Positions 8,251 through 17,292 of a DNA stretch of 64,000 bases are shown one piece after another. Position 1 is the stretch's first letter. Each line of letters begins with the position of its first letter. Position numbers and translations under genes: made by a program. The stretch comes from Bacteroidales bacterium (GTDB lineage: Bacteria; Bacteroidota; Bacteroidia; Bacteroidales; UBA932). The stretch lies in NCBI GenBank assembly GCA_015060225.1, contig SUYX01000004.1, forward strand, positions 29,174-93,173, given 5' to 3'. A model generated the notes under the pieces. It was not told the DNA's origin and did not search any database. It worked only from the letters and a program-made list of their open reading frames with translations.

Positions 8251-9849
8251 TTATACTGCCTTCTGGCCCGCTTCTATGCGGCGGAGGGCTTCTTCTTTTC
8301 CTACAAAGTAAATGATGTCTGCAATGCCCAAACCTTTTGCCTGGCCTACGAAGAAGAGGCGGAGGGTATTCATTACTGCTCCCATCTTCCACTCGTTTTC
8401 TTTGATGTATCCTGTAAGTTTCTCTTCTATTGCGTGTACGCAGTCGGCTTTTGGAGTGTCACCTGCAGTGGCAAACTCTTTAATGTCCATTGCCGCAATG
8501 AAGGCTTTTACTTTTTCAATTATTTCCATTGTTTCAGGGGTGCAGAACTTCTTTACATCGTTTTCTGCATAGGCAGTAGGGGCAATGAAGAAGTAGCTGC
8601 AGATCTCCCAGAAATCGGCTACAAAGTGGGCCCTTTCCTTAATGAGGCCACAGAGTTGCTCTACAAATGCCACAGGATATTTCTCAACCTCTACACCTTT
8701 CTCCTTAAGGATAGGGATGAACTGCCGGGCCAACTGTGCATCTGTCTGTTTTCTCAGGTACTCCTGGTTGAACCATTTAGCCTTGTCGGCATTGAATCTT
8801 GCACCCGATTTTATTACCCTTTCAAGAGAGAAGGCCTGTACAAGCTCATCCATTGTAAAGAGTTCCTGCTCTGTGCCCGGGTTCCAGCCAAGGAGGGCAA
8901 GAAGGTTAATGAATGCCTCAGGGTAGTATCCGTCCTCCCTGTAGCCGCGGCTCACCTCACCCTCTGCATTTACCCATCTCAATGGGAATACAGGGAATCC
9001 AAGGCGGTCGCCGTCGCGTTTGCTCAGTTTGCCTTTTCCGTCCGGTTTGAGCAGCAGTGAAAGGTGTGCAAAGCGAGGTTGGGTATCGGTCCATCCGAAT
9101 GCCTTGTAAAGCAGATAATGCAAAGGAAGTGATGGAAGCCACTCCTCGCCGCGGATTACCTCGGTAATCTCCATAAGGTGGTCATCCACAATGTTTGCAA
9201 GGTGGTATGTAGGGAGTTCATCTGCCCTTTTCCACAGCACTTTGTCATCCAGGGTGTTTGTGTTCATCTCAATGTGGCCGCGGATGAGGTCGTCCATCTT
9301 TACAATTTCATTCTCAGGGTTCTTGAAACGGATTGTCCAGTTGGTGGTGGTCTCAAGAAGTCTCTTCACCTCATCTTCAGGAAGGGTGAGGGAGTTCTTC
9401 ATCTCCTTACGGGTCTGATAGTTGTAGATGAAGTTCTGTTTTGCGGCCTCGGCCTCTTTCCTTTTGGCATCCAGTTCCTGTGCAGAATCAAATGCATAGT
9501 ATGCGTAACCGTTTGCAATGAGCTGCTCGGCATACTGTCTGTAGATAGGTTTGCGCTGCGATTGCCTGTAAGGGGCATGCGGATGCCTTTCAGATGGGGT
9601 TTCAACTACATTGCCCTGAGCGTCCACTCCCTCGTCGGGAATAATGCCGCACCAGTTCAATGAATCTATTATATACTTCTCTGCACCCGGTACAAATCTC
9701 TGTGAATCGGTGTCTTCTATACGGATGATGAAGTCACCGCCCGCCTGCTTTGCGTAGAGGTAGTTGTACAAAGCGGTCCTTACGCCACCCATATGAAGGG
9801 GACCTGTAGGGCTTGGTGCAAATCTTACTCTTCTTTTTCTCTCACTCAT
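8251..9849 (-). CDS. gltX: glutamyl-tRNA synthetase
   Basis: Class I synthetase charging tRNA-Glu, 532 residues, longer than the 471 of E. coli but normal for Bacteroidota. The nucleotide-binding HIGH-type motif is HMGG near residue 20 within APSPTGPLHMGGVRTALYN, and the KMSKS-type loop is KLSKRDGDRLG. Substrate segment RIEDTD is present. It follows ftsZ with a 43-base gap that contains its own -7 element, so it may be read both from the division cluster and from its own start. Ends against the TonB-like gene at a shared terminator. Confidence 0.96.
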   Translation of the reverse strand: MSERKRRVRFAPSPTGPLHMGGVRTALYNYLYAKQAGGDFIIRIEDTDSQRFVPGAEKYIIDSLNWCGIIPDEGVDAQGNVVETPSERHPHAPYRQSQRKPIYRQYAEQLIANGYAYYAFDSAQELDAKRKEAEAAKQNFIYNYQTRKEMKNSLTLPEDEVKRLLETTTNWTIRFKNPENEIVKMDDLIRGHIEMNTNTLDDKVLWKRADELPTYHLANIVDDHLMEITEVIRGEEWLPSLPLHYLLYKAFGWTDTQPRFAHLSLLLKPDGKGKLSKRDGDRLGFPVFPLRWVNAEGEVSRGYREDGYYPEAFINLLALLGWNPGTEQELFTMDELVQAFSLERVIKSGARFNADKAKWFNQEYLRKQTDAQLARQFIPILKEKGVEVEKYPVAFVEQLCGLIKERAHFVADFWEICSYFFIAPTAYAENDVKKFCTPETMEIIEKVKAFIAAMDIKEFATAGDTPKADCVHAIEEKLTGYIKENEWKMGAVMNTLRLFFVGQAKGLGIADIIYFVGKEEALRRIEAGQKAV

Positions 9850-9874
9850 AATTGTATGTTTTTTAATTATGCTG

Positions 9875-9882
9875 CAAACTTA
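9875..9882 (-). promoter_or_regulatory. -7 promoter element for gltX
   Basis: On the minus strand TAAGTTTG matches TAnnTTTG, 25 bases upstream of the gltX ATG and inside the 43-base ftsZ-gltX gap. No TTTG at -33. Confidence 0.4.
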
Positions 9883-9892
9883 CTGATTTTTT

Positions 9893-11320
9893 TTAGTCTT
9901 GAGTCTGGTGCAGGTATGAATTGTCTGTCAGCTGTTGGGTTCCCCCCACATCTTCCAGCTTCATCCTTCCTGCGCTTTGGGCAGGGGTGGAATCAGTTAT
10001 TATTCCCGACAACTTTTTCTGCCTTCTTACATATGCAGGTACCCTCTCCAGTTCATTTATGTCATCACCGGCCTCAAGGATGAGGGCCGGTTTCCCCTCC
10101 GGCCTTACATATTGCTGTGTGGCCGGCCCCTCTTCCAGTACCCGATATTGCTGTTCTGCCGGGTTTGGTGCATCCTTTCTGGCAGCTGCAGGATGTGAAT
10201 ATTCCTCAGCAGTGTCTGTATCATTGATTATTATTGTGTTGGAACCATATGAGCTTCTTACGCTGTCATATATTCCGCTTGAACTGAGCGGTATTGATGT
10301 CTCCTCGTTCTCATCCACATCAATCTGTGGCAGGTTGTTTACATCAAATCCTGTGGCAACAATGGTTACACTTATTTTCTTTCCTATACTTGGATCGTAA
10401 ACCACACCTCTCTTGAACTTGTTTGCGGAGCCTCCGGTATAGCTTCTTACCTGATCCATAATCTGTGAGAGTTCTGCCATTGTAAGTCCGCCGTCTTCCT
10501 TGCTGGATGTGATGTTTACCAGCACACCTTTTGCTGTGGTAAGGTCGCAATCATTCAGCAATGGTGAATCCAGGGCTTTCTGTACAGCATCAATAGCCCT
10601 GTCGGGACCTTCTGCCTCACCCATACCCATGATTGCCATTCCGCTGTCGTTCATCACCATCCTTACATCGGCAAAATCCACATTTATGAAACCGGGACGG
10701 TTGATGATGTCTGCAATACTCTTTACAGCTGTGCTCAACACCTCATCTGCCCTTGGGAATGCGTCAAATATTGTAAGTTCCCCAAATACCTTATACAGTT
10801 TCTGGTTGTCAATTATTAGGAGGCTGTCCACATGCTTTCTGAGCTCCCTTATACCCAATACGGCACGTTTGATGAACTCAGGACCTTCATCCCTGAACGG
10901 AAGGGTCACAACTGCCACTGTGAGTTTTCCCATCTCCTTTGCAACCTGTGCAATTACAGGGGCAGCACCTGTCCCGGTACCTCCACCCATACCTGCAGTA
11001 ATGAAGACCATCTCTGTATTTCCCGACAACGATTTCCTGATGTCGTCAATTGATTCTGTGGCAGCCTTGCGCCCTTTCTCGGGATCACATCCTGCACCAA
11101 GCCCTCGTGTGAGGTCTGAGCCAAGACGCAATGTCTCGGGCACCTGGCTTATCTTAAGGGATTGGATATCGGTGTTGCATATCATGAACTCCACATCCTT
11201 TATTCCCTGACGGTACATCTCCGATACGGCATTGCAACCGCCCCCTCCAACTCCAATTACTTTAATGATACTCTGGCTCATATCCCAGCCATCCGGTACC
11301 AGGCAATTCATCTCTTCCAT
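9893..11320 (-). CDS. ftsZ: cell division GTPase FtsZ
   Basis: Tubulin-like GTPase that forms the division ring, 475 residues. The GTP-binding region starts IIKVIGVGGGGCNAV (18-32) and the tubulin signature GGGTGTG is at 112-118; the T7 loop and C-terminal subdomain follow to about 330. A long variable linker leads to the FtsA-binding peptide VPAYVRR (427-433), and a further 42 polar residues follow it. In most bacteria this peptide is at the very end. Last gene of the division cluster before gltX; three bases separate it from ftsA. Confidence 0.97.
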   Translation of the reverse strand: MEEMNCLVPDGWDMSQSIIKVIGVGGGGCNAVSEMYRQGIKDVEFMICNTDIQSLKISQVPETLRLGSDLTRGLGAGCDPEKGRKAATESIDDIRKSLSGNTEMVFITAGMGGGTGTGAAPVIAQVAKEMGKLTVAVVTLPFRDEGPEFIKRAVLGIRELRKHVDSLLIIDNQKLYKVFGELTIFDAFPRADEVLSTAVKSIADIINRPGFINVDFADVRMVMNDSGMAIMGMGEAEGPDRAIDAVQKALDSPLLNDCDLTTAKGVLVNITSSKEDGGLTMAELSQIMDQVRSYTGGSANKFKRGVVYDPSIGKKISVTIVATGFDVNNLPQIDVDENEETSIPLSSSGIYDSVRSSYGSNTIIINDTDTAEEYSHPAAARKDAPNPAEQQYRVLEEGPATQQYVRPEGKPALILEAGDDINELERVPAYVRRQKKLSGIITDSTPAQSAGRMKLEDVGGTQQLTDNSYLHQTQD

Positions 11321-11323
11321 ATG

Positions 11324-12661
11324 TTAAGCCTCGTTTTCGTTGAATACATCATCAGATTTGATTGAGTTGAAGAAGCTCTTGAAATTGAATCCGGATTTCC
11401 TCTTCACCTGAGGAGCCTCCTTTACTGCCTCCTGTGCCGGTGCAGCTTCAACTGCTACTGCCTCCTCCTCTTTGGCGTAATTTATAGGTGTGGTTGTGTT
11501 GTATCTTACACCCTCACGCTCCATTTTCTCAAAACCGGCAATAACCAGACCCACAGCTGTAGAGAGGGTTGGTCTCCCTACCTGTACATCGGCATCGCTG
11601 AACTCTCTTCCAGGACAGGCAAGTCTTGTGTCAAGACCTGTAACCATATTTGCAAATTGTCTCAAGTTGGCAATCTGTGACGAGCCGCCGGTTATGACAA
11701 GTCCTGCCTTAATCTTGTTCTTGTATCCGCTTTTCTCTATCTCATACATTGCTGCCTCAAGAATCTCTTCAACTCTTGCCTCTATGATTCCAGCTATATG
11801 TTTAAGGGAAATCTCTTTGTTCTCTCTCCCCCCTACACCAGGGATAATGACCCTCTTGTTCTCCTGAGCAAGGGAACTCATGCAAGAACCGTGGTCTCTC
11901 TTAAGTGTCTCTGCAATTTTGGAAGATACACCGCAGCCTTGCTTTACATCTTCTGTAATGCAGTTTCCGCCAAATGGGATAACGGCGGTATGTCTAATTA
12001 TGTTGTCCTGTATGATGAGCAGGTCTGATGTGCCGCCTCCAATATCAAGCATTGCAACACCAATCTCCCTCTCCTCGTCATCCAGTACAGCTTTGGCAGA
12101 TGCAAGCGGCTCCAGTACAAGTTCCCTCAGCTTGAGGTTTGCCCTTGCAATTACATTATTGCTGAACTGTGCGGATGTCTTTTTGCCTATAAACAGCTTG
12201 AAATTTGAGAATATCTGCTTTCCAGACATTCCTACAGGTTCTGTTATCCCCATGAAGTCATCAATGATATATGACTGTGGAATTGCATGGAGAACTTCCT
12301 CACCTCCCTGACAGAATGTCCCGTACATCTTTCTTGTTATGTTGTCAATCTCTTCGGTTGTAATGAGTTCGTCGGGATTCACCCTTATTGTCTGGTCTGT
12401 TCCCTGCTCACAACGGATGTTCTGGCCTGCAATTCCAACAAACACCTCGTTAATCTTCTCTCCTATGCTCTCTTCCACATTATGTATTACAGGTAGCATG
12501 GAGTCCAGTACTGACTGGATGTTTACAACTTCGCCCCTGCTTACACCTTTTGACGGTGCCTCGCTCATGGCAATGATTTTGATTCCTGCTGCGGTCTTTT
12601 CCCCTACAAGACACACAACCTTGGTGGTTCCCAAGTCAATGGCTGCTATTAAGTTTCTCAT
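11324..12661 (-). CDS. ftsA: cell division protein FtsA
   Basis: Actin-like ATPase that tethers FtsZ to the inner membrane, 445 residues. Phosphate loops are visible: AAIDLGTTKVVCLVG near the start and LDIGGGTSDLLII about residue 207, with an adenosine motif GLVITGGSSQIANL later. After a low-complexity segment (EEEAVAVEAAPAQEAVKEAP) comes a C-terminal amphipathic helix (FNFKSFFNSI) that serves as membrane anchor. It sits 12 bases after ftsQ and three bases before ftsZ. Confidence 0.95.
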   Translation of the reverse strand: MRNLIAAIDLGTTKVVCLVGEKTAAGIKIIAMSEAPSKGVSRGEVVNIQSVLDSMLPVIHNVEESIGEKINEVFVGIAGQNIRCEQGTDQTIRVNPDELITTEEIDNITRKMYGTFCQGGEEVLHAIPQSYIIDDFMGITEPVGMSGKQIFSNFKLFIGKKTSAQFSNNVIARANLKLRELVLEPLASAKAVLDDEEREIGVAMLDIGGGTSDLLIIQDNIIRHTAVIPFGGNCITEDVKQGCGVSSKIAETLKRDHGSCMSSLAQENKRVIIPGVGGRENKEISLKHIAGIIEARVEEILEAAMYEIEKSGYKNKIKAGLVITGGSSQIANLRQFANMVTGLDTRLACPGREFSDADVQVGRPTLSTAVGLVIAGFEKMEREGVRYNTTTPINYAKEEEAVAVEAAPAQEAVKEAPQVKRKSGFNFKSFFNSIKSDDVFNENEA

Positions 12662-12673
12662 GACACAAAGAGA

Positions 12674-13477
12674 TTATTGATTGTTCTTTTTCTTGTTTAA
12701 TTTGCAAATTATCTGGTCTTTATATTTAAGGTTCACACTGCTGTACTTTTCCCACCCCTCTGCCGGTACAATGTTCTTGTAGAAAGTGTACAGCTTGTTG
12801 AACTTGGTATCAATATCATTAAGGTCTCCAAATACTATCTTGTGCTCTCCCACACGGGGGGTAAGGATTATATCACCGTTGGCCTCTACATAGATGTGTT
12901 CTATCTGTGCGCTCCAGAACGGATCATTGCTCATATAGTTGCCCAATTCAAGCACTTTCCCCATCCAGTTGCCGTCATCTTCAAGTGCCATTCCCCTATG
13001 GTCTGCATTGAGGGTGAAAGGGATATGTCCGCTCACAATTGGCACATACGAGGTGAATGTAGGTACCAGAGGAAATATATATTGGGTTTCATCTACATAA
13101 AATCCCCCGTTTTCGCCCTGTATCCTCAGGACAGGTTTTCTCTGAGTGATGTTTATCTGCAGTCTCCCTTCTCTGGTGATGCTTACCTGCGATTCCCTTA
13201 TGGCGTTCCTCTGGTCCAGAAGTTTCTCTATCAGATGGGTGTTTATCTCTCCTACAGGCTGGCCTATGCTCTTTCCTGCAAATCCCTCTATAATTTCCAG
13301 CACCTCGTTCTTTGTCACAAACCTGTTCTGTGCACTGTCCAGCAGAGTGATATTCACCTCGCGGCACAATGCGGCAGGCATATTGGTGCTGTACAACTTC
13401 TGGGCAAAGAAGAAATACGCGCCAATTGCTCCCAGTACAAGGATTACTGCAAACGATATGAGAATCTTCCTGAACAT
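12674..13477 (-). CDS. ftsQ: cell division protein FtsQ
   Basis: Bitopic divisome protein of 267 residues: short cytoplasmic tail, one membrane helix (about 5-25, ILISFAVILVLGAIGAYFFF) and a periplasmic part beginning with a POTRA-like domain, containing the beta-domain motif QRKPVLRIQ. Sequence similarity across phyla is low for FtsQ, so the call rests on topology plus position between murC and ftsA. Its ATG directly abuts the murC stop codon. The C-terminus is basic (KLNKKKNNQ). Confidence 0.88.
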   Translation of the reverse strand: MFRKILISFAVILVLGAIGAYFFFAQKLYSTNMPAALCREVNITLLDSAQNRFVTKNEVLEIIEGFAGKSIGQPVGEINTHLIEKLLDQRNAIRESQVSITREGRLQINITQRKPVLRIQGENGGFYVDETQYIFPLVPTFTSYVPIVSGHIPFTLNADHRGMALEDDGNWMGKVLELGNYMSNDPFWSAQIEHIYVEANGDIILTPRVGEHKIVFGDLNDIDTKFNKLYTFYKNIVPAEGWEKYSSVNLKYKDQIICKLNKKKNNQ

Positions 13478-14866
13478 TTACAACCTTTCCTCCAATATTT
13501 TGCCTATTGGTGCAATCAGCCTGTCTATGTCCCCTGCACCAAAGGTTACGAGTATATCCACCTCTTTATCCTTGAGGTAATCCAGAACTTCCTCCTTCTT
13601 GAGAAGGACCTTCTCAGCTATTGTTACTTTGTCATAGATGATTTGCGAAGTAACCCCTTCTATAGGGAGTTCCCTGGCAGGGTATATGTCAAGCAATATG
13701 AGCCTGTCAAGCATACTCAGGCTTTGTGCGAATTCTGCTGCAAAATCCCTGGTCCTTGTGTACAGGTGCGGCTGGAATATAGCAGTTATATTTCTCCCCG
13801 GGAATATCTCCCTCATTGAGCTTATAGCTGAACTCAATTCTCTGGGATGATGCGCATAGTCATCTATATATGTAAGTGCGGGAGTGTTGATATGGATATC
13901 AAATCTTCTCTCAACCCCCTGGAATGCTGCAAGGGCCTCCTTTACCTCCATTGGTTCCAGCCCCCCTACGAGGGCAGCAGCTGCGGCAGCAATTCCGTTC
14001 TCCACATTTACCCATCCCGGAGTACCTACGGTGTATCCTTCCATTTTGCCGGCCTTGACCTTTGTGCCGTAAATGGTGGTATATTCAGGCCAGTTGAGGG
14101 TAAACCTTGTGTATCCCCCTTCAATTGTCTCCATATCGGTAGGATAGAAGTCGGCCTTTTCTGAGTATGAGTAGGTGAATATCCTGCTCTTTACTTTGCC
14201 AAGATCTATCTCAACACCCTTCTTGAGTATCAGGGCTCCATCTTCCTTTATTTGTGAGGCAAACTCTGCAAAAGCCTCCCTTATGGTGTTCACGTCACCG
14301 TAAATGTCAAGATGGTCTGCATCTGTTGAGGTTATTATTGCCACATGCGGGAACAATTGCAGGAATGAACGGTCAAATTCATCAGCCTCAGCTACAAGTA
14401 CCTGATTTTTGCTCAACAGCAGGTTTGTCCGGTAGTTTTTTGATATTCCTCCCAAAAATGCCGAGCATCCTTTCCCCGAGTGGGTGAAAAGGTGGGCAAG
14501 CATTGTACTTGTTGTGGTTTTGCCATGTGTTCCTGCAACTCCAAGGCATTTCTGTACAGATGCTATCTCTCCCAGAGCCCTTGAGCGCTTTATAAGCCTG
14601 TAACCTTTTTCCTGAGCATATACCAGCTCCTCCATATCTGCCGGTATTGCCGGTGTGTATATGACAAGTGTCTGCTCCACCTCTTTTGGTAGAGCTTCAA
14701 TGGATGGTGTGTAGTGGATCTCTATACCCTCCTCCTCAAGCTTCTGTGTCAGTTTACTTGGGGTACGGTCGTATCCGCTCACCTTGTATCCTGCGTGGTT
14801 ATAGTAACGGGCTATTGCGCTCATTCCTATACCTCCTATACCTATAAAATATACACTATTCATCAT
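13478..14866 (-). CDS. murC: UDP-N-acetylmuramate--L-alanine ligase
   Basis: Cytosolic ATP-dependent ligase adding L-Ala to UDP-MurNAc, the first Mur ligase step. 462 residues from the chosen start. Rossmann motif FIGIGGIGMSAIA at the N-terminus, ATP P-loop GVAGTHGKTTTSTML, and C-terminal IDDYAHHPRE are diagnostic. Start choice: an upstream ATG at 14893 would overlap murG by 31 bases, whereas ATG at 14866 overlaps the murG stop codon in the classic ATGA arrangement and begins MMNSVYFIGIG, matching family starts. Translational coupling to murG is expected. Confidence 0.96.
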   Translation of the reverse strand: MMNSVYFIGIGGIGMSAIARYYNHAGYKVSGYDRTPSKLTQKLEEEGIEIHYTPSIEALPKEVEQTLVIYTPAIPADMEELVYAQEKGYRLIKRSRALGEIASVQKCLGVAGTHGKTTTSTMLAHLFTHSGKGCSAFLGGISKNYRTNLLLSKNQVLVAEADEFDRSFLQLFPHVAIITSTDADHLDIYGDVNTIREAFAEFASQIKEDGALILKKGVEIDLGKVKSRIFTYSYSEKADFYPTDMETIEGGYTRFTLNWPEYTTIYGTKVKAGKMEGYTVGTPGWVNVENGIAAAAAALVGGLEPMEVKEALAAFQGVERRFDIHINTPALTYIDDYAHHPRELSSAISSMREIFPGRNITAIFQPHLYTRTRDFAAEFAQSLSMLDRLILLDIYPARELPIEGVTSQIIYDKVTIAEKVLLKKEEVLDYLKDKEVDILVTFGAGDIDRLIAPIGKILEERL

Positions 14867-15993
14867 ATCTGTTTTTCTGCAAGTTTCAGGCACTCATGTG
14901 CTATTGTGGCGGCAGCATCCTTTTTTGCCAGCTTTTCAATGTTCACCTCCAGCTCTTTTATTTTGTCGGGCTGTGCAAGAAGTTTTTCAAGGCAAGGGAG
15001 AAGTTCCTCCTTTGCGGCAGCATCCTTTATGATCAATGCTGCATTTTTGTTTACCAATGCCATTGCATTGTGCGTCTGATGGTCTTCTGCCACTACAGGT
15101 GACGGAACAAAAACAGTACATTTGCCTGCGACGCACAATTCTGATATTGTGCCTGCTCCGGCACGGCTTACAACTACATCTGCTATGGCATATGCAAGGT
15201 CCATCCTCTGTATGAAATCGGAGAAGAATATGTTTCCGTTCTCTTTTCCCTTCATGAAGGAGTCAATCTCTTCCTTGTATATTTTTCCATGTTGCCATAT
15301 TACCTGGCAGTTGCTCTCTTCTGAAAACATCTTCCCCTCAGAAATGGCTTTCTGCATACATTCATTGAGGGTACGGCATCCAAGGCTTCCTCCAACCACA
15401 AAAATGGTTTTTTTGTCGGGAGAAAGGTTATAGTATCTGTATCCTTCTCCCTTTTGCTCAGGTGTTGCCTTTGTGATGTCTTTTCTTATGGGGTTTCCTG
15501 TATTCAGGATCCTGTCGGCAGGGAAGAACCTCTCCATGCCGTCATATGCCACGCATATCTTGCTTGCGTTTTTTGCATTCTTTCTGTTTACAAGTCCTGC
15601 AAAGGAGTTCTGTTCCTGCAGCAGTACAGGAATCTCCATACCGGCTGCCGCGCCAACTATGGCTGCGCTTGCATAACCTCCCACACCTACAATAAGGTGG
15701 GGCTTGAACTCCTTTATTATCCTCCTGGCAATCCGTTTGCATTTGAGGTAATCCAATGCAACGGAGATGTTGGACGGCGAGTAAAGAGGGCGTTTGAGAC
15801 CCCTTGCAGGTATACCCTTTATGGCGTATCCTGCGGCAGGTACTTTTTCCATCTCCATTTTGCCCAAAGCACCTACAAACAGTATTTCTGCATCAGGCCT
15901 TGCCTCCTTTATTGAATTGGCAATGGATATGGCAGGGAATATATGTCCCCCTGTACCTCCTCCGCTTATTATTACTCTCAATTGCTTTTTCAT
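14863..15993 (-). CDS. murG: UDP-GlcNAc--undecaprenyl-PP-MurNAc-pentapeptide transferase
   Basis: GT28 glycosyltransferase on the inner face of the membrane that converts lipid I to lipid II, 376 residues. N-terminal glycine-rich loop ISGGGTGGHIFPAISIA is the family hallmark; the C-terminal donor site is visible as VVSRAGAGTISEL followed by VPSPVVAEDHQTHNA. Overlaps murC by the ATGA junction and starts six bases after the ftsW stop. Confidence 0.96.
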   Translation of the reverse strand: MKKQLRVIISGGGTGGHIFPAISIANSIKEARPDAEILFVGALGKMEMEKVPAAGYAIKGIPARGLKRPLYSPSNISVALDYLKCKRIARRIIKEFKPHLIVGVGGYASAAIVGAAAGMEIPVLLQEQNSFAGLVNRKNAKNASKICVAYDGMERFFPADRILNTGNPIRKDITKATPEQKGEGYRYYNLSPDKKTIFVVGGSLGCRTLNECMQKAISEGKMFSEESNCQVIWQHGKIYKEEIDSFMKGKENGNIFFSDFIQRMDLAYAIADVVVSRAGAGTISELCVAGKCTVFVPSPVVAEDHQTHNAMALVNKNAALIIKDAAAKEELLPCLEKLLAQPDKIKELEVNIEKLAKKDAAATIAHECLKLAEKQI

Positions 15994-15999
15994 AATCTG

Positions 16000-17289
16000 T
16001 TATTTGAACTGGTCGCCAGGACCCATTATTTCGTACTCTTTCTCTTCTTCCTTGTTTTTTGCAGTTTCTGCGGTTTGTGCAGGTATCCCGGCATCTGCGC
16101 CGGCCGCTGCTGCCTGGAGTTTCTTCTTCTGTGATGTTACATCAATTGTACGGCTTACTGAGAGGATTATTCCAAATGCACAGCTCAAAATTACAAGTGA
16201 TGTACCTCCAAGGCTCAAAAGCGGCAGTGTATGTCCGGTTACCGGGAGGTATCCCACATTTACAAGTATATGGAGCGTAGCCTGTACCGTTATCAGAAGT
16301 CCCAGACCGGCTACCGTTAGTGCAGTGAACACTTTGGTACAGTTCTTTACCAGTATTATGCACCGGAACAGGAACCACAGGTAGAGCAGTATCACCCCTA
16401 TTCCCCCTGCCATGCCGTACTCCTCAATAATAATTGTAAAGATGTAATCCGAGTAAGGGTGGGGGAGGAAGTAGCGTTGGGTACTTTTCCCGGGGCCTTT
16501 CCCTATTATTCCCACTGATGAGATGGCCACTTTTGCCATATCTGCCTGGTAGGTCTTGTCCGCCTCCTTCTGTCTCTCTTCTGCACTCAGTTCTTCTGAA
16601 ATCTCTGTTTCAGATACAAATTTTGTAATTCTGCTCAATGCTGTATCAAGTCTGGTAAAGAGGGTAAGACCTGCCATGTGGAGCAGCACAATAACCAGCA
16701 GAGCCCCACCTGCTATGCCTCCGGCCTTGAATATGTAGTTCCACTTTACCCCTGCTATCACCAGCATCATAAGGCTTATCATACCAACAAACAAAGCTGC
16801 TGATACACTTCCTATAAGGATAAGTACACATGTTATTCCAACCGGCGCCACAATCCTTATAAGGAACTCCTTGAATGTCTCCATACGGGAGACTTCCAGG
16901 GCCCGTGCCAGGTAGAGTACAACTGCAATCTTGGCCATTTCCGTAGGCTGGAATGTTGTGAATCCAAGGTTTATCCACCTTTTTGCACCGTTTATCTCAA
17001 CACCTATTACAGGTGTGAGAGCCAGAAGTACAATACTTGCAAGGAGCGCTATATTGGCCAGTCCCCTGTACCATCCCAACGGTATCTTGTAGCATATGTA
17101 TAGGGCAACAAGCCCCATGAATACAAATTGTATCTGTTTGATGAGGAAGGCAAAGTTGGTTGTCTTCTCCTTGTATGCCAAAGAACTGCTGGAAGAGTAG
17201 ATAAGGGCAATGGAGATAAGTGACAGCAGGAATACCACTGTCCAGATAACTTTATCACCATTCAGTCTGCTCAATATAGACTTTTCCAT
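16000..17289 (-). CDS. ftsW: SEDS-family peptidoglycan glycosyltransferase FtsW
   Basis: Polytopic inner-membrane SEDS polymerase partnered with FtsI at the septum, 429 residues, about ten hydrophobic segments. Family motifs include INGAKRWINLGFTTFQPTEMAKIA, and PHPYSDYIFTIIIEEYG near the catalytic loop. Placement between murD and murG and beside ftsI in the same operon selects FtsW over RodA. The cytoplasmic C-terminus ends in a charged stretch (KNKEEEKEYE). Confidence 0.94.
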   Translation of the reverse strand: MEKSILSRLNGDKVIWTVVFLLSLISIALIYSSSSSLAYKEKTTNFAFLIKQIQFVFMGLVALYICYKIPLGWYRGLANIALLASIVLLALTPVIGVEINGAKRWINLGFTTFQPTEMAKIAVVLYLARALEVSRMETFKEFLIRIVAPVGITCVLILIGSVSAALFVGMISLMMLVIAGVKWNYIFKAGGIAGGALLVIVLLHMAGLTLFTRLDTALSRITKFVSETEISEELSAEERQKEADKTYQADMAKVAISSVGIIGKGPGKSTQRYFLPHPYSDYIFTIIIEEYGMAGGIGVILLYLWFLFRCIILVKNCTKVFTALTVAGLGLLITVQATLHILVNVGYLPVTGHTLPLLSLGGTSLVILSCAFGIILSVSRTIDVTSQKKKLQAAAAGADAGIPAQTAETAKNKEEEKEYEIMGPGDQFK

Positions 17290-17292
17290 ATC

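Noticed and set aside
8230..9060. Long plus-strand frame of 276 codons opposite gltX
   Set aside because: Runs antisense to a fully recognisable gltX and its sequence is Cys/Phe-rich without any domain; shadow frame.
12842..13819. 325-codon plus-strand frame opposite ftsQ and murC
   Set aside because: Antisense to two conserved genes, starts in the middle of ftsQ, rich in Tyr/Cys/His; shadow frame.
14867..14893. Upstream ATG for murC
   Set aside because: Would overlap murG by 31 bases; the ATGA junction at 14866-14863 gives the family-typical start.
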